Shown one piece after another: positions 11,690-23,685 of a stretch of 64,000 nucleotides of DNA. Position 1 is the first letter of the stretch, and the number at the start of each line of letters is the position of its first letter. The position numbers and the translations under genes are program-made. Source of the DNA: Cocos nucifera (Eukaryota; Streptophyta; Magnoliopsida; Arecales; Arecaceae); contig QRFJ01001020.1 of NCBI GenBank assembly GCA_006176705.1, positions 62,001-126,000 of the forward strand, in the 5' to 3' direction. Below the pieces are notes generated by a model, which did no database searches, was not told where the DNA came from, and saw only the letters and a list, made by a program, of their open reading frames with translations.

Positions 11690-12750
11690 ATTATTGATAA
11701 TATATCCGTAGGTTTTTCGAATTCCATGGTTGGGGTAGATTTGCTCCTCCAAGCTTCCTCAAATAGTATGTTCTGAGTCAAATGACTTCTTTGATCTTAT
11801 AGGGTCCTTCCCAATTTGAGGCAAGCTTTCCTTGATTCTTAGACTGAGAGATGGCTACTCGTCGAAGCACTAAGTCCCCCATCCTGAATACTTTATCTTT
11901 GACTCTGGGTTGTAGTATCTAGCCATCCTTCACCTGTAGGCAGCCATCCGAACTTAGGCTTCTTCGAACTTGGGTTTTTTATCTTTTTTCTTTAGTAGGT
12001 AGAGGTTAGCTCTGAGGTCTTGCAAGTTATATTGCTCATTGAAAGCTACGACCCATGCTGATGGAAGTTTAAGCTCGATTGGGATAACCGCCTCTATTCC
12101 GAAGGCCAAGGCAAATGGTATTTCTCTAGTCAGTAGTCTTTGGATAGTTCGATATGCTCAAAGGACATGGTAGAGTTCGTCCACCCAAGTCCTCCTTGCT
12201 CTTTCAAGTCTCATCTTGATACCCTGTAATAGGATCCTATTGGTCACTTCTGCTTCACCATTGGCTTATGGATGGGCCACCGACGTAAAGTGATGGGAGA
12301 TGTTCAAATATTCACAAAATTTAGCAAATCTCATCCCATTAAACCATCGTCCATTGTCCGTTATAAGAGTTCAAGGCAGGCCAAATCCGCAAATAATTGA
12401 TTTTCAGATAAAGTCTTGCACTTTGGCCTCAGTGATTTTCGCTAAGGATTCGGCCTCGACCCACTTGATAAAGTAGTCAATCACAACTAAGAAAAACTTT
12501 TATTGTTTGGATGCCATCGAAAAGGGTCCAAGTATATCCATCACCCATTATGCAAATGGCCAAGGTGCGCTTAGTGGGATAAGCTCGGAGGCCGACTGCC
12601 TTTGTATACTCACATTTCTTTGGCAGTGGTCACATCTTTTAACATACTCAACACAATCGTGGTGCTTGGTTAGCCAGTAGTAACCTTGTCAAAGTAGCTT
12701 ATGAGAAAGGAACCTGGCACCTAGATGGCTCCCATAAATTTTTTCATACA
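11690..12750 (-). pseudogene. Integrase of Tat element E
   Basis: The minus strand shows an HHCC zinc finger near 12,720-12,600 (LGARFLSHKLL...YYWLTKHH...CDHC) and a catalytic core with the first Asp in VMDILGPF (about 12,550), the second in LITDNGRWF (about 12,365) and the Glu in NGEAEVTNR (about 12,245). A C-terminal region (AYRTIQ..., FGIEAVIPIE) follows to about 11,800. The catalytic triad is intact but many stops break the frame. It would have inserted element cDNA into chromosomes. Confidence 0.8.
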
Positions 12751-12754
12751 CTTT

Positions 12755-13560
12755 TCATAATACAAAATCAGCTTCAGAAGATCGGAGACACTTCAGGAGA
12801 GGCAAGGAGTATGACCTTTTATACAGTTTGCCTTCATAAAGGACATACCAGAAAGCCTGGTTTCTCAACTTTCGAGCTTCTTTAGGATCATGAGAGAGAG
12901 TCCCATCTTTGAGATTGGCGGTCAAGGGATCGATCCAACAAGGCTTCTGGTTGATCTGCATTATAGTTAGCGGTTCTTCCATACTCAGACATTTTAGTAC
13001 CTCGAAGTATACCTCTTTGGAAAGTTCATTGAGGGTAAGTATGACTAGCTTGGATAAGAGGTCGGCCCTGGCATTCTCTACCCTTGGAATTTGTCGGATG
13101 CCAAAGCCATTGAAGGCTGGGATCAAGCTCTTCATTTTTTCAAGATACTTCATCATATTTTCTTCTCAAGCTTCATAGCTGCCACCGACCTGTCCCACCA
13201 CCAGCTGCGAATCACTATAAACTTAAAGCCAATCGACTTCTAATTTCTTGGCAATCTTGAGCTCCACTATCAGAGCTTCATATTCTGTCTCATCGTTTGT
13301 TGCAGGAAACTCGAAGTAAAGTGTGTATTCAGCAATGACCCCCTTGGGGTTGACTAGGATCAGTCCAGCACCTATGCCCAAAATATTGGAGGAGCCATCC
13401 ACATACAGGGCCCAGAATCCTTCAAGAAGATTTGCTCTCTCTTCGGAGGAGCTCGACTGCAACCACAAAATGCTAGCGTCATTTCATTTGGGTTTGGATC
13501 ATCTAGGATCGTACACTCTACTATAAAGTCGGCCAATATCTTGGCTTTGATTGATGATTG
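12755..13560 (-). pseudogene. Second (archaeal-type) RNase H region of E and linker to integrase
   Basis: At 13,468-13,223 the frame reads LYVDGSSN...GAGLILV followed by ETEYEALI, the first acidic residues of an RNase H fold. After a break it resumes at 13,156 with QIPRVENARADLLSKL, carrying the last conserved Asp. The remaining ~90 codons form the linker into the integrase zinc finger. A second RNase H after the retroviral-type one is a mark of the Tat lineage. Confidence 0.8.
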
Positions 13561-14100
13561 AGACTAATGGTTTATGTCAAATTCCATCAATTCAATAGCC
13601 CACTTCACAATTCTTTCAAAAGCATCTGTTCGATGAAGAACTGCTTTAATGGGCTGATCAATGAGGAGGGTTATGGTATGGGCTGATCAATGAGGAGTGT
13701 TATGGTATCCTCCTGAAAATAGGGCCAAAGTCTCCTGACTGCAATTAGAAGAGCATAAGCTAATTTTTTTTAATTCAGTATATATGATCTCCACATCTTT
13801 CAAGACTCAGCTTATGTAGTAGATCGATCGTTACACTTTTACCTCTTTCTTGACCAAGACCGTTGCTAAGGCTGCAGGAGAGACCACCAAGTATAGGAAC
13901 AATTTTTCTTTAGACTCGGGCTTTGCCAATAGTTGGGGCAAACTGAGGTAGCTCTTGAGTTCTTTGAATGCTTGTTGGCACTTTGCCATCCAGCAGAAGT
14001 TCTTTGGTTGCTTGAGGACTTGGAAGAAGGGCATACACTGCTCGGTCGACTTTGAGATCAAGTAGTTTAAAAATGCCACCTTTCTGATCAGCCGCTAGAC
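13561..14100 (-). pseudogene. RNase H domain of E (after RT)
   Basis: The frame at 14,079-13,831 (FFQVLKQPKNFCW...CQQAFKELKSYL...LFLYLVVSPAALATVLVKKE) is the RT connection and start of the retroviral-type RNase H. Fragments continue to about 13,600 through several stops. A 34-bp stretch containing GGGCTGATCAATGAGGAG is duplicated in tandem at about 13,647-13,712. Confidence 0.7.
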
Positions 14101-14900
14101 TTTCTTTATCGATTTTGGGGCGGTCATCTCCTGGATGGTCCAGATCTTCTCTGGATTAGCTTCAATTCCCTGCCTTGAGACCATGAACTTTAAGAATTTT
14201 TCTGAGGTTATTCCGAAGGTGCATTTAGTCGGGTTCAGCTTCATCTTGTATCTTCGAAGGACGTTGAAGGATTTTTTAAGGTCGACAATGTGATTGGATG
14301 AGGTTCGGCTCTTGACAAGCATATCATCCATGTAGACCTTCAGGTTGCGGTCGATCTACTTCTTGAAGATCTTATTGATCAGACGTTGATAGATTGTGCC
14401 TATATTTTTAAGCCCAAAGGGCATGATCCTATAACAATAAAAACCATGGTCAGTAATAAAAGTATTTTTTTTCTCATTCTTTGGTACCAATCAGATTTGG
14501 TTATAGCCGAAGAAAGCATCTATAAAGGTGAGGAGCTCGTGGCCTGAAGTTGCATCCACCAGCTGATCAATTCTGAGGAGGGAATAGCTATCTTTTGGGC
14601 AGGCCTTATTCAACTTCTTAAAGTTGATACATATTCTCCACTTGCTATTGGCCTTCTTAACCAGGACCACATTAGAAACCCAACTTGGATAATTCACCTC
14701 TCGGATGAATCCAACCTTGAGAAGCTTATCTACTTCCTTCGTTATTGCCTTTTGCCTTTTTGGTGCGTGGTCCCAAATTTTCTCTTTTATTGGCCTGTGC
14801 TTGGAGTTGATAGTCAATTGATGTTCCATAACCTCGACATTGATTCTCGACATATCCACTGGGATTCAGGTGATTGAAGACATTGGCATTCTTTCGTAGA
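14101..14900 (-). pseudogene. Reverse transcriptase of E
   Basis: Reading down the minus strand: HRPIKEKIWDHAP, then VDKLLKVGFIREVNYPSWVSNVVLVKK, WRICINFKKLNKACPKDSY and AFFGYNQI. After a broken stretch (14,490-14,335) comes the catalytic MDDMLVKS box at 14,331 and RRYKMKLNPTKCTFG. The core palm and thumb motifs are recognisable, but the segment around the active site is shifted out of frame, so no functional enzyme remains. Confidence 0.85.
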
Positions 14901-14999
14901 AAGGTGATGAGCCACTCCCGAATTTCATCTTCTAGGTTGGAGCCAATTTGCACAGTATGCTCCTCATTCCCGTCATTCAAAAGAATGATCACAAGATCT

Positions 15000-15567
15000 T
15001 CCATGGGCTCGTCCTGCTCCTTAGTAAGATCATCGCGAACATCCAACCCATCAATCGAGCAAGGGTTGCATTGGCTTCCTTTTTGTTAGGCAATGGAGTA
15101 GCAGTGCTTGGCCAAAGCTTGATCTCTCCTATTCCACTGTCTGTTGGAAACTTTATTTTCAAGTAGTAGGTTGATACCACGATCCATAGTCCATTCAGAC
15201 CAGGTCAACCAAGAATGGCATTGTAGGCGGACAAGATCTTTACTACCAAAAAGTTGACCTGTGCCCTAGCCTATTTCGGGTATTGCCCTGCAGCCACAGA
15301 TAGTGTTATTATTCCTTCAACTGGCATAGCATCGTCAGTGAAGCCCACCAGTGGAGAGTTCATAGGTTCCAGGTGGTTATTGAGTATAGATATTTTAGTA
15401 AAAGCATCATAAAATAAGATATCGGCATAGCTTTCATTATCTACTAAAATGCGACGTACATCATAATCAGCAATATTTAAAGAAATTACAACCATATCAT
15501 TGTGTGAAAACTGAACTTCTTGTGCATCTTCGTCAGCTATGGGCTCCTCAATTCTTAGCCTCTTCAT
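15000..15567 (-). pseudogene. Aspartic protease of E and linker to RT
   Basis: At 15,567-15,271 the frame contains MVVISLNIADYDVRRILVDN and then ESYADILFYDAF, the place of the usual D-T/N-G-S-S-A-D active site of Tat proteases. Here the glycine is replaced by Glu and a Ser by Tyr, so it is probably inactive. The linker to RT continues to about 14,990 (VSTYYLKIKFPT). The enzyme would have cut the gag-pol polyprotein. Confidence 0.75.
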
Positions 15568-17160
15568 AGGCTCTACTGATCCACTGGCCTCCTCTCGTCG
15601 AAGTCCTCCAAAGATGGTATTGATGATGTCGAGGGGTGGTCGATCTCCTGGTTGCTCCTCTCTCCTCGATAGCTCTGGTTGCGGCAGTATCCTTGGCTAA
15701 TCTTTTCTTACCTCTGGTCGGCATCTCAGAAATCAGCCCAACCGACCCCACCTGACAAGGTCCTCGATCTCATCTTAGAGCTGAATGCATTCTTCAGTAT
15801 CATGACCGTGGTCTCGATGATAGAGAAAAAACTTGTTAGGATTGTGCTTGTCGGGATGAGTGGGCATCCTTTCCAGCCTCGATAATTGCTTCCTGATTTT
15901 CATCAGCACCTGAATTTTTGGATCATTGAGGGAAGCATAGTTATGGAACCTTCTGAGAGGAGAGCCCCACCGCACCCTTCTATCAGGGCTTCTTTGTCTC
16001 TAAGTTCGAGGAGGAGTTCAGACTTGCTTGCACTCGGAGGGAGTTCTAAAGCACGAGCGAGCTTTGCTTGACTTTTCTTCAGTTGTGGGCATACTTGATT
16101 CGCCCGCTCTTCGGTGGCTTCACTATCCTTGGCCTTAAAGGCCTCTTCTACTCAAGCGTAACCTTCAGCTCGAGCTAGCATATTAGCAAAATCTCTGGGA
16201 TACTTCTTCTCTAAGAAGAACAATAGATCATTCTTCTGAAGGCCGCCCTTCAGTGCGGCCATAGTGAAAGACTAATCCAAATTATGGACCTCCAACACAG
16301 CAGCATTGAATTGGATGACATAGGCCCGGATGGACTCTTCTTTTTTCTACTTAATGTTAATGAGAGAGTTTGAACCTCGATGAGGGCATCGGCTGCTGAT
16401 GAAATGAGTCATAAACTGATGGCTCATCTAATCAAAAGAGAAGATGGTATCCGACTTAAGGGCCGAGTATCAGTTTTCGACTGCTCCCTTTAAAGTGGAT
16501 AGGAAAGCTCGATACAGAATGGCATTTGGCATGCCATGGAGTAGCATCATTATTCAAAAGGCCTCTAGATGATCGATCGGATCGATAGTTCCATCATAGC
16601 TCTTGAATTGGGAGAGCTTGAAGTTCGGCAGGATAGGTTCTTGCATAATTTTTTGAGAGAAAGAAAGGTCAGTGCAGATGTCATTACCGTGGAAGGGAGC
16701 ATGGCGGAGTTCTTCGATCCATCAGTTTATTTTTTATAGCTTTTGATTTAGGAGATCCTCATGGTCGTAGATCATCAAAGTCTTCTGACTGAATGGGGGC
16801 AGAGTTCCTCCGAGGGTTGAGTCATGATCAGAACAAGGACTCTCCTTCCTCTGCTTTTTCTTTTTGGAGGTCACCGACCGACTTTCTCAAGTCGATCATC
16901 CCTAGACTAGGTCCTAGGGTTCCAGAGAAGCCTGCTCCGACTGAATCGATGCTGGGGGCTGTTGCTACTACATGGCCTACACTGCTTCAGTGAGATCGTG
17001 AACCTATTGAACTAGAAGGTTGAATTGCTCTACATTCACCATTATAGCTGATGGAGATCGAGATACAAGAGACGAAATAGGGGCGGACAGATCTGGATGA
17101 GATCTGACCGTGGAGGTGGTTGACCGTCGAGTTGAAGCCTTCTTGGGAGGCATCTTTGCT
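15568..17160 (-). pseudogene. Gag of Tat element E
   Basis: The N-terminus is a basic start near 17,160 (MPPKKASTRRS-like). Then follow a HAPFHGNDICTDLSFSQKIMQ region (about 16,700), the FKSYDGT.DPIDHLEAF capsid-type block (about 16,580), LINIKxKKEESIRAYVIQFN (about 16,340) and KKYPRDFANMLARAEGYA (about 16,200-16,150). A YHRDHGHDTEECIQLRDEIE segment is near 15,830-15,770. The same blocks occur in D at 52.7-53.6 kb. There are at least ten stops. Confidence 0.75.
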
Positions 17161-17499
17161 AGGAAGAAAACTCTGAATCGGATGAAGAAAAATCTCTACT
17201 GGGCACTCCTTTAAGAAAAAGAAAATCTAAAGAATGAGAGGGACCCTTCCTCCAGCATCAATTCTGTTGGTGTGAAATCTGATTGTCATCGGAATCGATG
17301 CTGGAGTCGAAGAAGATGAGGTCGCCGTCGGTGACCTATAAAATAAGTCTCATCCAGAGTCAGGGTGGTGACTCCAATAAGATACTCCGATGATCAAGTC
17401 AGTTCTTTCGGCCAATAGAAATAAAGTGCTTAGATAGATTTTAGCAGAGTTTTGAAGTAGAAGATAAGAGCTTAGGAAAGAAAGCATATCTGAAGGATC

Positions 17500-17507
17500 T
17501 CTTATAT
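17500..17507 (-). promoter_or_regulatory. TATA box of E LTR
   Basis: Minus strand TATATAAG. A start site about 30 bases downstream would fall near 17,470, which is where the truncated LTR copies in the head-to-head element (51,787-52,117) begin. Confidence 0.55.
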
Positions 17508-17989
17508 AGATGGAGCCCATAATAAACTAATGGTGATAGCCATAACCATCTGGTAGTGGGTCGTTCAGGCCACGTGAAGTTTGTTATAGAGAATGGTGTT
17601 CATTATCGTGACTTGCCAGTCGAGAGTGGTGTCCATTGTTGCGACTTGCCAATTGAGAGTGATGTCCGTTGGAGATTAATGGTTGAAATTTGGATGGAGT
17701 TGCACTAGTGGTGAAAAGCTCCAAGTCACAATAGTTCCAAAAAAGTTTGGGCCCCTTTAGGGTCACCTGCATGAGGTCGGCTTGTATTGTATTGAGAGCC
17801 AGACTTACGCAGATAATGAGGTCCTTCCAGGTGGCCACAGGGGGCTCGATCGAAAGAAATTCCTCTCATCGATTGATGGAATCCGACTACAAAGAGTGCG
17901 GAAGGCCTATGATCAGAGGGGTTCGGGAGGAGATCCAATCTGTAGAGAAGCTCGACTGAAGGACAAGTCCATAAAGAGATCCATCCTGT

Positions 17990-18510
17990 AGAGAGGCTTG
18001 GCTGAAGAAGAAGTTCGGAAGGAGTTCGACTATAGAAGAGGTCTAGAAGGAGTTCGATTGGTGGAGAAGTTTGACTGAAGGAGAAGTTCGGAAGGAGTTC
18101 AACTAGCTGAGAGGTCTAGAAGGAGTTCGATTGGTAGAGAAGTTCGGTCGAAGGAGGAGTTCGACTGGTGGAGAAGTCCGACTGAAGAAGTTTGACTGGT
18201 GGAGAAGTTCGACTAAAGTAGGAGTTTGACTAGCGGAGAAGTTCAAAAGAAGTTCGATTGATGGAGAAGTCCGATCGAAGAAAGAGTTCAACTGACGGAG
18301 AAGTCCGACTAAAGGAGTTCGACCGGTGGAGAAGTCTGGTTGAAAGAAAAGTCCGATAGGAGTTCAACTGCTGAAGAAGTCTGACTGAAGGAGTTCGATT
18401 GGTGGAAAAGTTTGGCTGAAGAAGAAGTCTAGCAGGAGTTCGATTGCTGAAGGAGTCCGACTGAAGGAGAAGTTCGGTAGGAGCTCGATTGCTAAAGGAG
18501 TCCGAGAGGT
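17990..18510. repeat. Minisatellite in E LTR U3
   Basis: Irregular tandem copies built from GGAGTTCGA(C/T)TGGTGGAGAAG and TCCGACTGAAGAAG words, unit roughly 25-50 bp, more than ten copies. Duplicated at 21,266-21,786 by the assembly artefact. Confidence 0.7.
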
Positions 18511-18894
18511 CTTACGAATTCGGTGGAACCTCGTCCCTGGCCACTGATACCAAGCTGGCCAATTCAAAGATCAGACATTTTAGCCGAATTTTGGCAATAG
18601 CAGATTTATCTCCAACATAATATAATTTGAAACTAGCAATAAATAATAAAGTATGAAATTCTATATCAAATATCTAAAATAACTAAAATATCTACATAAA
18701 CTGGTATCAAATAAATGTCTTATCAAAAGAGATGTGTCACCATATGTCAACAAGTGAGATTTTTATTCAATATTAGTTTCATATATATCTTATCATCCAT
18801 TTTTATTATCATAATTCTGTATCTCTTAATCTATTTTATTTTCAACTTTAGATTAACCAAGATCATGCCTCAATCTCTGTATGATCAAATTTTC

Positions 18895-19235
18895 ATGTAT
18901 AAACCTATAGAGGCTATCCCAAGCATAAGCTCCTAGCAGGCTATCCTAAGCATAAACTCCTGGTAGATTGTCCCAAGCGTGAGCTCTTGATCGGCTGTCC
19001 CATGCATAAGCTCATGGGGCCTATCCTAGGCACAAGCTCCTAGCAAACTATCTTAGATATAAGCTCCTGATTGGTTGCATAAGCTCATAGAATCTATCCT
19101 AGGAATAAGCTTTTGATGGACTGTCCCATGCATAAGTTCTTAGTGGGCTGTCTCAAGCATAAGCTCCTAGCGACTGTCCTAGACATAAGCTCCAATGAGC
19201 TATCCTAGGCATAAACTCTTGGCCAGCTATTTATC
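18895..19235. repeat. About 27-bp tandem repeat (first copy)
   Basis: About 12 degenerate units of the type GGCTATCCTAGGCATAAGC plus TCCTAGCA. Repeated identically at 22,171-22,511. Confidence 0.8.
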
Positions 19236-19810
19236 CATATGATGAGGCTAGTACAAACCATATCTTTTCCATCTAAACGTTACATGTTGATTTTATCAAA
19301 TCAATTCTAATTTATAGTATGAGCAAGAAAAGCATATCATACCTATATAATCGTATCATCAATCACTGATATACATATATAGTCAATACATAATGTATTT
19401 AGGATGAAAAATTGTATAAGAAATAATTGTGTCTCAAACATGACCAGTCCATCAATATGAATCCAAAGATACAAAACTAACATTACAAATCCAACAGCAA
19501 AATACTATATCGTGATCATGTACATGAATTCTTATCTCAATTAATAATAAACTGGACTCACTAAAATTATGATCTAGGTGTCAAGACCTTACTCAATGTC
19601 CTCCTATCCGATGAATTACTTTTCTATATTATTCAAATTAATACCACAAAATAAATCAAATAAATCCAATTAAATATCTAGAACCCTCTATTGGGGTTCA
19701 CCGGGGTCCACACCCCCATCTCCAAATTTTTTTTCTTTTTGAATTTTCCATAATCCATCTAAAGAGAAATAAATAAATATATAATAATGATCAAATAATA
19801 AAAATAAATA

Positions 19811-20810
19811 NNNNNNNNNNNNNNNNNNNNNNNNNNNNNNNNNNNNNNNNNNNNNNNNNNNNNNNNNNNNNNNNNNNNNNNNNNNNNNNNNNNNNNNNNN
19901 NNNNNNNNNNNNNNNNNNNNNNNNNNNNNNNNNNNNNNNNNNNNNNNNNNNNNNNNNNNNNNNNNNNNNNNNNNNNNNNNNNNNNNNNNNNNNNNNNNNN
20001 NNNNNNNNNNNNNNNNNNNNNNNNNNNNNNNNNNNNNNNNNNNNNNNNNNNNNNNNNNNNNNNNNNNNNNNNNNNNNNNNNNNNNNNNNNNNNNNNNNNN
20101 NNNNNNNNNNNNNNNNNNNNNNNNNNNNNNNNNNNNNNNNNNNNNNNNNNNNNNNNNNNNNNNNNNNNNNNNNNNNNNNNNNNNNNNNNNNNNNNNNNNN
20201 NNNNNNNNNNNNNNNNNNNNNNNNNNNNNNNNNNNNNNNNNNNNNNNNNNNNNNNNNNNNNNNNNNNNNNNNNNNNNNNNNNNNNNNNNNNNNNNNNNNN
20301 NNNNNNNNNNNNNNNNNNNNNNNNNNNNNNNNNNNNNNNNNNNNNNNNNNNNNNNNNNNNNNNNNNNNNNNNNNNNNNNNNNNNNNNNNNNNNNNNNNNN
20401 NNNNNNNNNNNNNNNNNNNNNNNNNNNNNNNNNNNNNNNNNNNNNNNNNNNNNNNNNNNNNNNNNNNNNNNNNNNNNNNNNNNNNNNNNNNNNNNNNNNN
20501 NNNNNNNNNNNNNNNNNNNNNNNNNNNNNNNNNNNNNNNNNNNNNNNNNNNNNNNNNNNNNNNNNNNNNNNNNNNNNNNNNNNNNNNNNNNNNNNNNNNN
20601 NNNNNNNNNNNNNNNNNNNNNNNNNNNNNNNNNNNNNNNNNNNNNNNNNNNNNNNNNNNNNNNNNNNNNNNNNNNNNNNNNNNNNNNNNNNNNNNNNNNN
20701 NNNNNNNNNNNNNNNNNNNNNNNNNNNNNNNNNNNNNNNNNNNNNNNNNNNNNNNNNNNNNNNNNNNNNNNNNNNNNNNNNNNNNNNNNNNNNNNNNNNN
20801 NNNNNNNNNN
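19811..20810. other. Assembly gap, exactly 1000 N
   Basis: Round-number run of N. Because the same 2,276 bp abuts both sides, the gap probably joins two overlapping contig ends and represents no missing sequence. Confidence 0.95.
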
Positions 20811-23086
20811 GATAGCCATAACCATCTGGTAGTGGGTCGTTCAGGCCACGTGAAGTTTGTTATAGAGAATGGTGTTCATTATCGTGACTTGCCAGTCGAG
20901 AGTGGTGTCCATTGTTGCGACTTGCCAATTGAGAGTGATGTCCGTTGGAGATTAATGGTTGAAATTTGGATGGAGTTGCACTAGTGGTGAAAAGCTCCAA
21001 GTCACAATAGTTCCAAAAAAGTTTGGGCCCCTTTAGGGTCACCTGCATGAGGTCGGCTTGTATTGTATTGAGAGCCAGACTTACGCAGATAATGAGGTCC
21101 TTCCAGGTGGCCACAGGGGGCTCGATCGAAAGAAATTCCTCTCATCGATTGATGGAATCCGACTACAAAGAGTGCGGAAGGCCTATGATCAGAGGGGTTC
21201 GGGAGGAGATCCAATCTGTAGAGAAGCTCGACTGAAGGACAAGTCCATAAAGAGATCCATCCTGTAGAGAGGCTTGGCTGAAGAAGAAGTTCGGAAGGAG
21301 TTCGACTATAGAAGAGGTCTAGAAGGAGTTCGATTGGTGGAGAAGTTTGACTGAAGGAGAAGTTCGGAAGGAGTTCAACTAGCTGAGAGGTCTAGAAGGA
21401 GTTCGATTGGTAGAGAAGTTCGGTCGAAGGAGGAGTTCGACTGGTGGAGAAGTCCGACTGAAGAAGTTTGACTGGTGGAGAAGTTCGACTAAAGTAGGAG
21501 TTTGACTAGCGGAGAAGTTCAAAAGAAGTTCGATTGATGGAGAAGTCCGATCGAAGAAAGAGTTCAACTGACGGAGAAGTCCGACTAAAGGAGTTCGACC
21601 GGTGGAGAAGTCTGGTTGAAAGAAAAGTCCGATAGGAGTTCAACTGCTGAAGAAGTCTGACTGAAGGAGTTCGATTGGTGGAAAAGTTTGGCTGAAGAAG
21701 AAGTCTAGCAGGAGTTCGATTGCTGAAGGAGTCCGACTGAAGGAGAAGTTCGGTAGGAGCTCGATTGCTAAAGGAGTCCGAGAGGTCTTACGAATTCGGT
21801 GGAACCTCGTCCCTGGCCACTGATACCAAGCTGGCCAATTCAAAGATCAGACATTTTAGCCGAATTTTGGCAATAGCAGATTTATCTCCAACATAATATA
21901 ATTTGAAACTAGCAATAAATAATAAAGTATGAAATTCTATATCAAATATCTAAAATAACTAAAATATCTACATAAACTGGTATCAAATAAATGTCTTATC
22001 AAAAGAGATGTGTCACCATATGTCAACAAGTGAGATTTTTATTCAATATTAGTTTCATATATATCTTATCATCCATTTTTATTATCATAATTCTGTATCT
22101 CTTAATCTATTTTATTTTCAACTTTAGATTAACCAAGATCATGCCTCAATCTCTGTATGATCAAATTTTCATGTATAAACCTATAGAGGCTATCCCAAGC
22201 ATAAGCTCCTAGCAGGCTATCCTAAGCATAAACTCCTGGTAGATTGTCCCAAGCGTGAGCTCTTGATCGGCTGTCCCATGCATAAGCTCATGGGGCCTAT
22301 CCTAGGCACAAGCTCCTAGCAAACTATCTTAGATATAAGCTCCTGATTGGTTGCATAAGCTCATAGAATCTATCCTAGGAATAAGCTTTTGATGGACTGT
22401 CCCATGCATAAGTTCTTAGTGGGCTGTCTCAAGCATAAGCTCCTAGCGACTGTCCTAGACATAAGCTCCAATGAGCTATCCTAGGCATAAACTCTTGGCC
22501 AGCTATTTATCCATATGATGAGGCTAGTACAAACCATATCTTTTCCATCTAAACGTTACATGTTGATTTTATCAAATCAATTCTAATTTATAGTATGAGC
22601 AAGAAAAGCATATCATACCTATATAATCGTATCATCAATCACTGATATACATATATAGTCAATACATAATGTATTTAGGATGAAAAATTGTATAAGAAAT
22701 AATTGTGTCTCAAACATGACCAGTCCATCAATATGAATCCAAAGATACAAAACTAACATTACAAATCCAACAGCAAAATACTATATCGTGATCATGTACA
22801 TGAATTCTTATCTCAATTAATAATAAACTGGACTCACTAAAATTATGATCTAGGTGTCAAGACCTTACTCAATGTCCTCCTATCCGATGAATTACTTTTC
22901 TATATTATTCAAATTAATACCACAAAATAAATCAAATAAATCCAATTAAATATCTAGAACCCTCTATTGGGGTTCACCGGGGTCCACACCCCCATCTCCA
23001 AATTTTTTTTCTTTTTGAATTTTCCATAATCCATCTAAAGAGAAATAAATAAATATATAATAATGATCAAATAATAAAAATAAATA
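20811..23086. repeat. Right copy of 2,276-bp gap-flanking duplication
   Basis: Starts at GATAGCCATAACC, equivalent to 17,535, and ends at ATAAATA equivalent to 19,810, after which sequence continues uniquely. It holds a second copy of most of the E LTR (to 21,893) and of K. Confidence 0.95.
22171..22511. repeat. About 27-bp tandem repeat (second copy)
   Basis: Same array as 18,895-19,235, carried by the false duplication. Confidence 0.8.
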
Positions 23087-23685
23087 ATTAATTAATTAAA
23101 ATAAGCCAAAGAAGAGAGAGAAGAACCCTCTCTTCTCTTCCTTTACTTTTTAAAATAGGGGATTTACTCCCCATTCTTCCTCTCCCACACATGGCCTCGG
23201 AAGAAAGGCTAGCTCCATGGTAGCTAGTCAAAGGTCATCTAGATGGCCTTGGCTATTATCGATTGTTTGAAAAAATCAAAATAGGGATCCCTAGGAATAT
23301 TCGATGTAGCTTCAAATGACATATAAAGAACACCCCCTATTTAGAACAATAAAAATATCAAAAAAATCAAAATTCTTAAGAATATGATCTCAAAACTAGG
23401 GGTCTAGTTCAAATTTTTAAAAACCTAAAACTTTTAAAACTTTTCTCCTTCAGAACGAATGGATTAAAGGATCTTAAAATTCACTAAAATTCATCTTGTG
23501 ACTCACCAACACCTAAGAATCAATTATCATCGATTTTAATTTTAAGAAAATCCATATTTCATATAGCCCTCTATATAGATGCTAGCCATAATTTGTACTA
23601 AAATATACCATAAATGAATTACTATGCCATACATACATGAACATAAATCTTTTAATTTATTACTTTGCTAGTTTGTGATGTTACA

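Larger units (their letters stand above)
8262..18617 (-). mobile_element. Ty3/gypsy Tat-lineage element E
   Basis: On the minus strand the order is 5' LTR (17,265-18,617), gag, protease, RT, RNase H, a second RNase H-like region, integrase, a tandem-repeat region and an ORF in the opposite orientation. That order, with a second RNase H and an antisense ORF between integrase and the 3' LTR, is characteristic of Tat elements. The 3' LTR is absent because copia H interrupts E at 8261; the rest should lie left of the window. All genes carry stops and shifts. E itself sits inside LTR K. Confidence 0.85.
17265..18617 (-). repeat. 5' LTR of Tat element E
   Basis: It runs from TGTTGGTG to CCAACA on the plus strand, 1353 bp. 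U3 lies at the right, with a TATA box at 17,500-17,507 and U5 at the left next to the gag leader. U3 contains a minisatellite (17,990-18,510) and a CACGTG at 17,571-17,576. The right part from 17,535 is also present beyond the assembly gap. Confidence 0.8.
17535..19810. repeat. Left copy of 2,276-bp gap-flanking duplication
   Basis: Matches 20,811-23,086 at a constant offset of 3,276 bp. I compared many segments and found no difference; it ends exactly at the first N. It covers most of the E LTR and about 1.2 kb of LTR K. Confidence 0.95.
18618..23685 (-). mobile_element. LTR K (chromovirus-like, minus strand; contains the assembly gap)
   Basis: The right end reads TGTAACATCACAAACTAGC on the minus strand, the TGTAACA-type start of Tekay/Del chromovirus LTRs. 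From 23,685 leftward it includes AT-rich sequence, a paired GAAGAG.../...CTCTTC block near 23,110-23,142 and a 27-bp tandem repeat. E is inserted at its left side, so the other LTR end and the internal genes are outside the window. No coding sequence is seen. True length here is about 3.3 kb less because of the false duplication. Confidence 0.5.

Noticed and set aside
17584..18291. Several short ORFs on both strands, repeated at 20,860-21,567
   Set aside because: They lie in the LTR and its minisatellite and recur only because of the false duplication.
19791..20825. Long open frame across the N run
   Set aside because: Made of unknown bases; it is the assembly gap.
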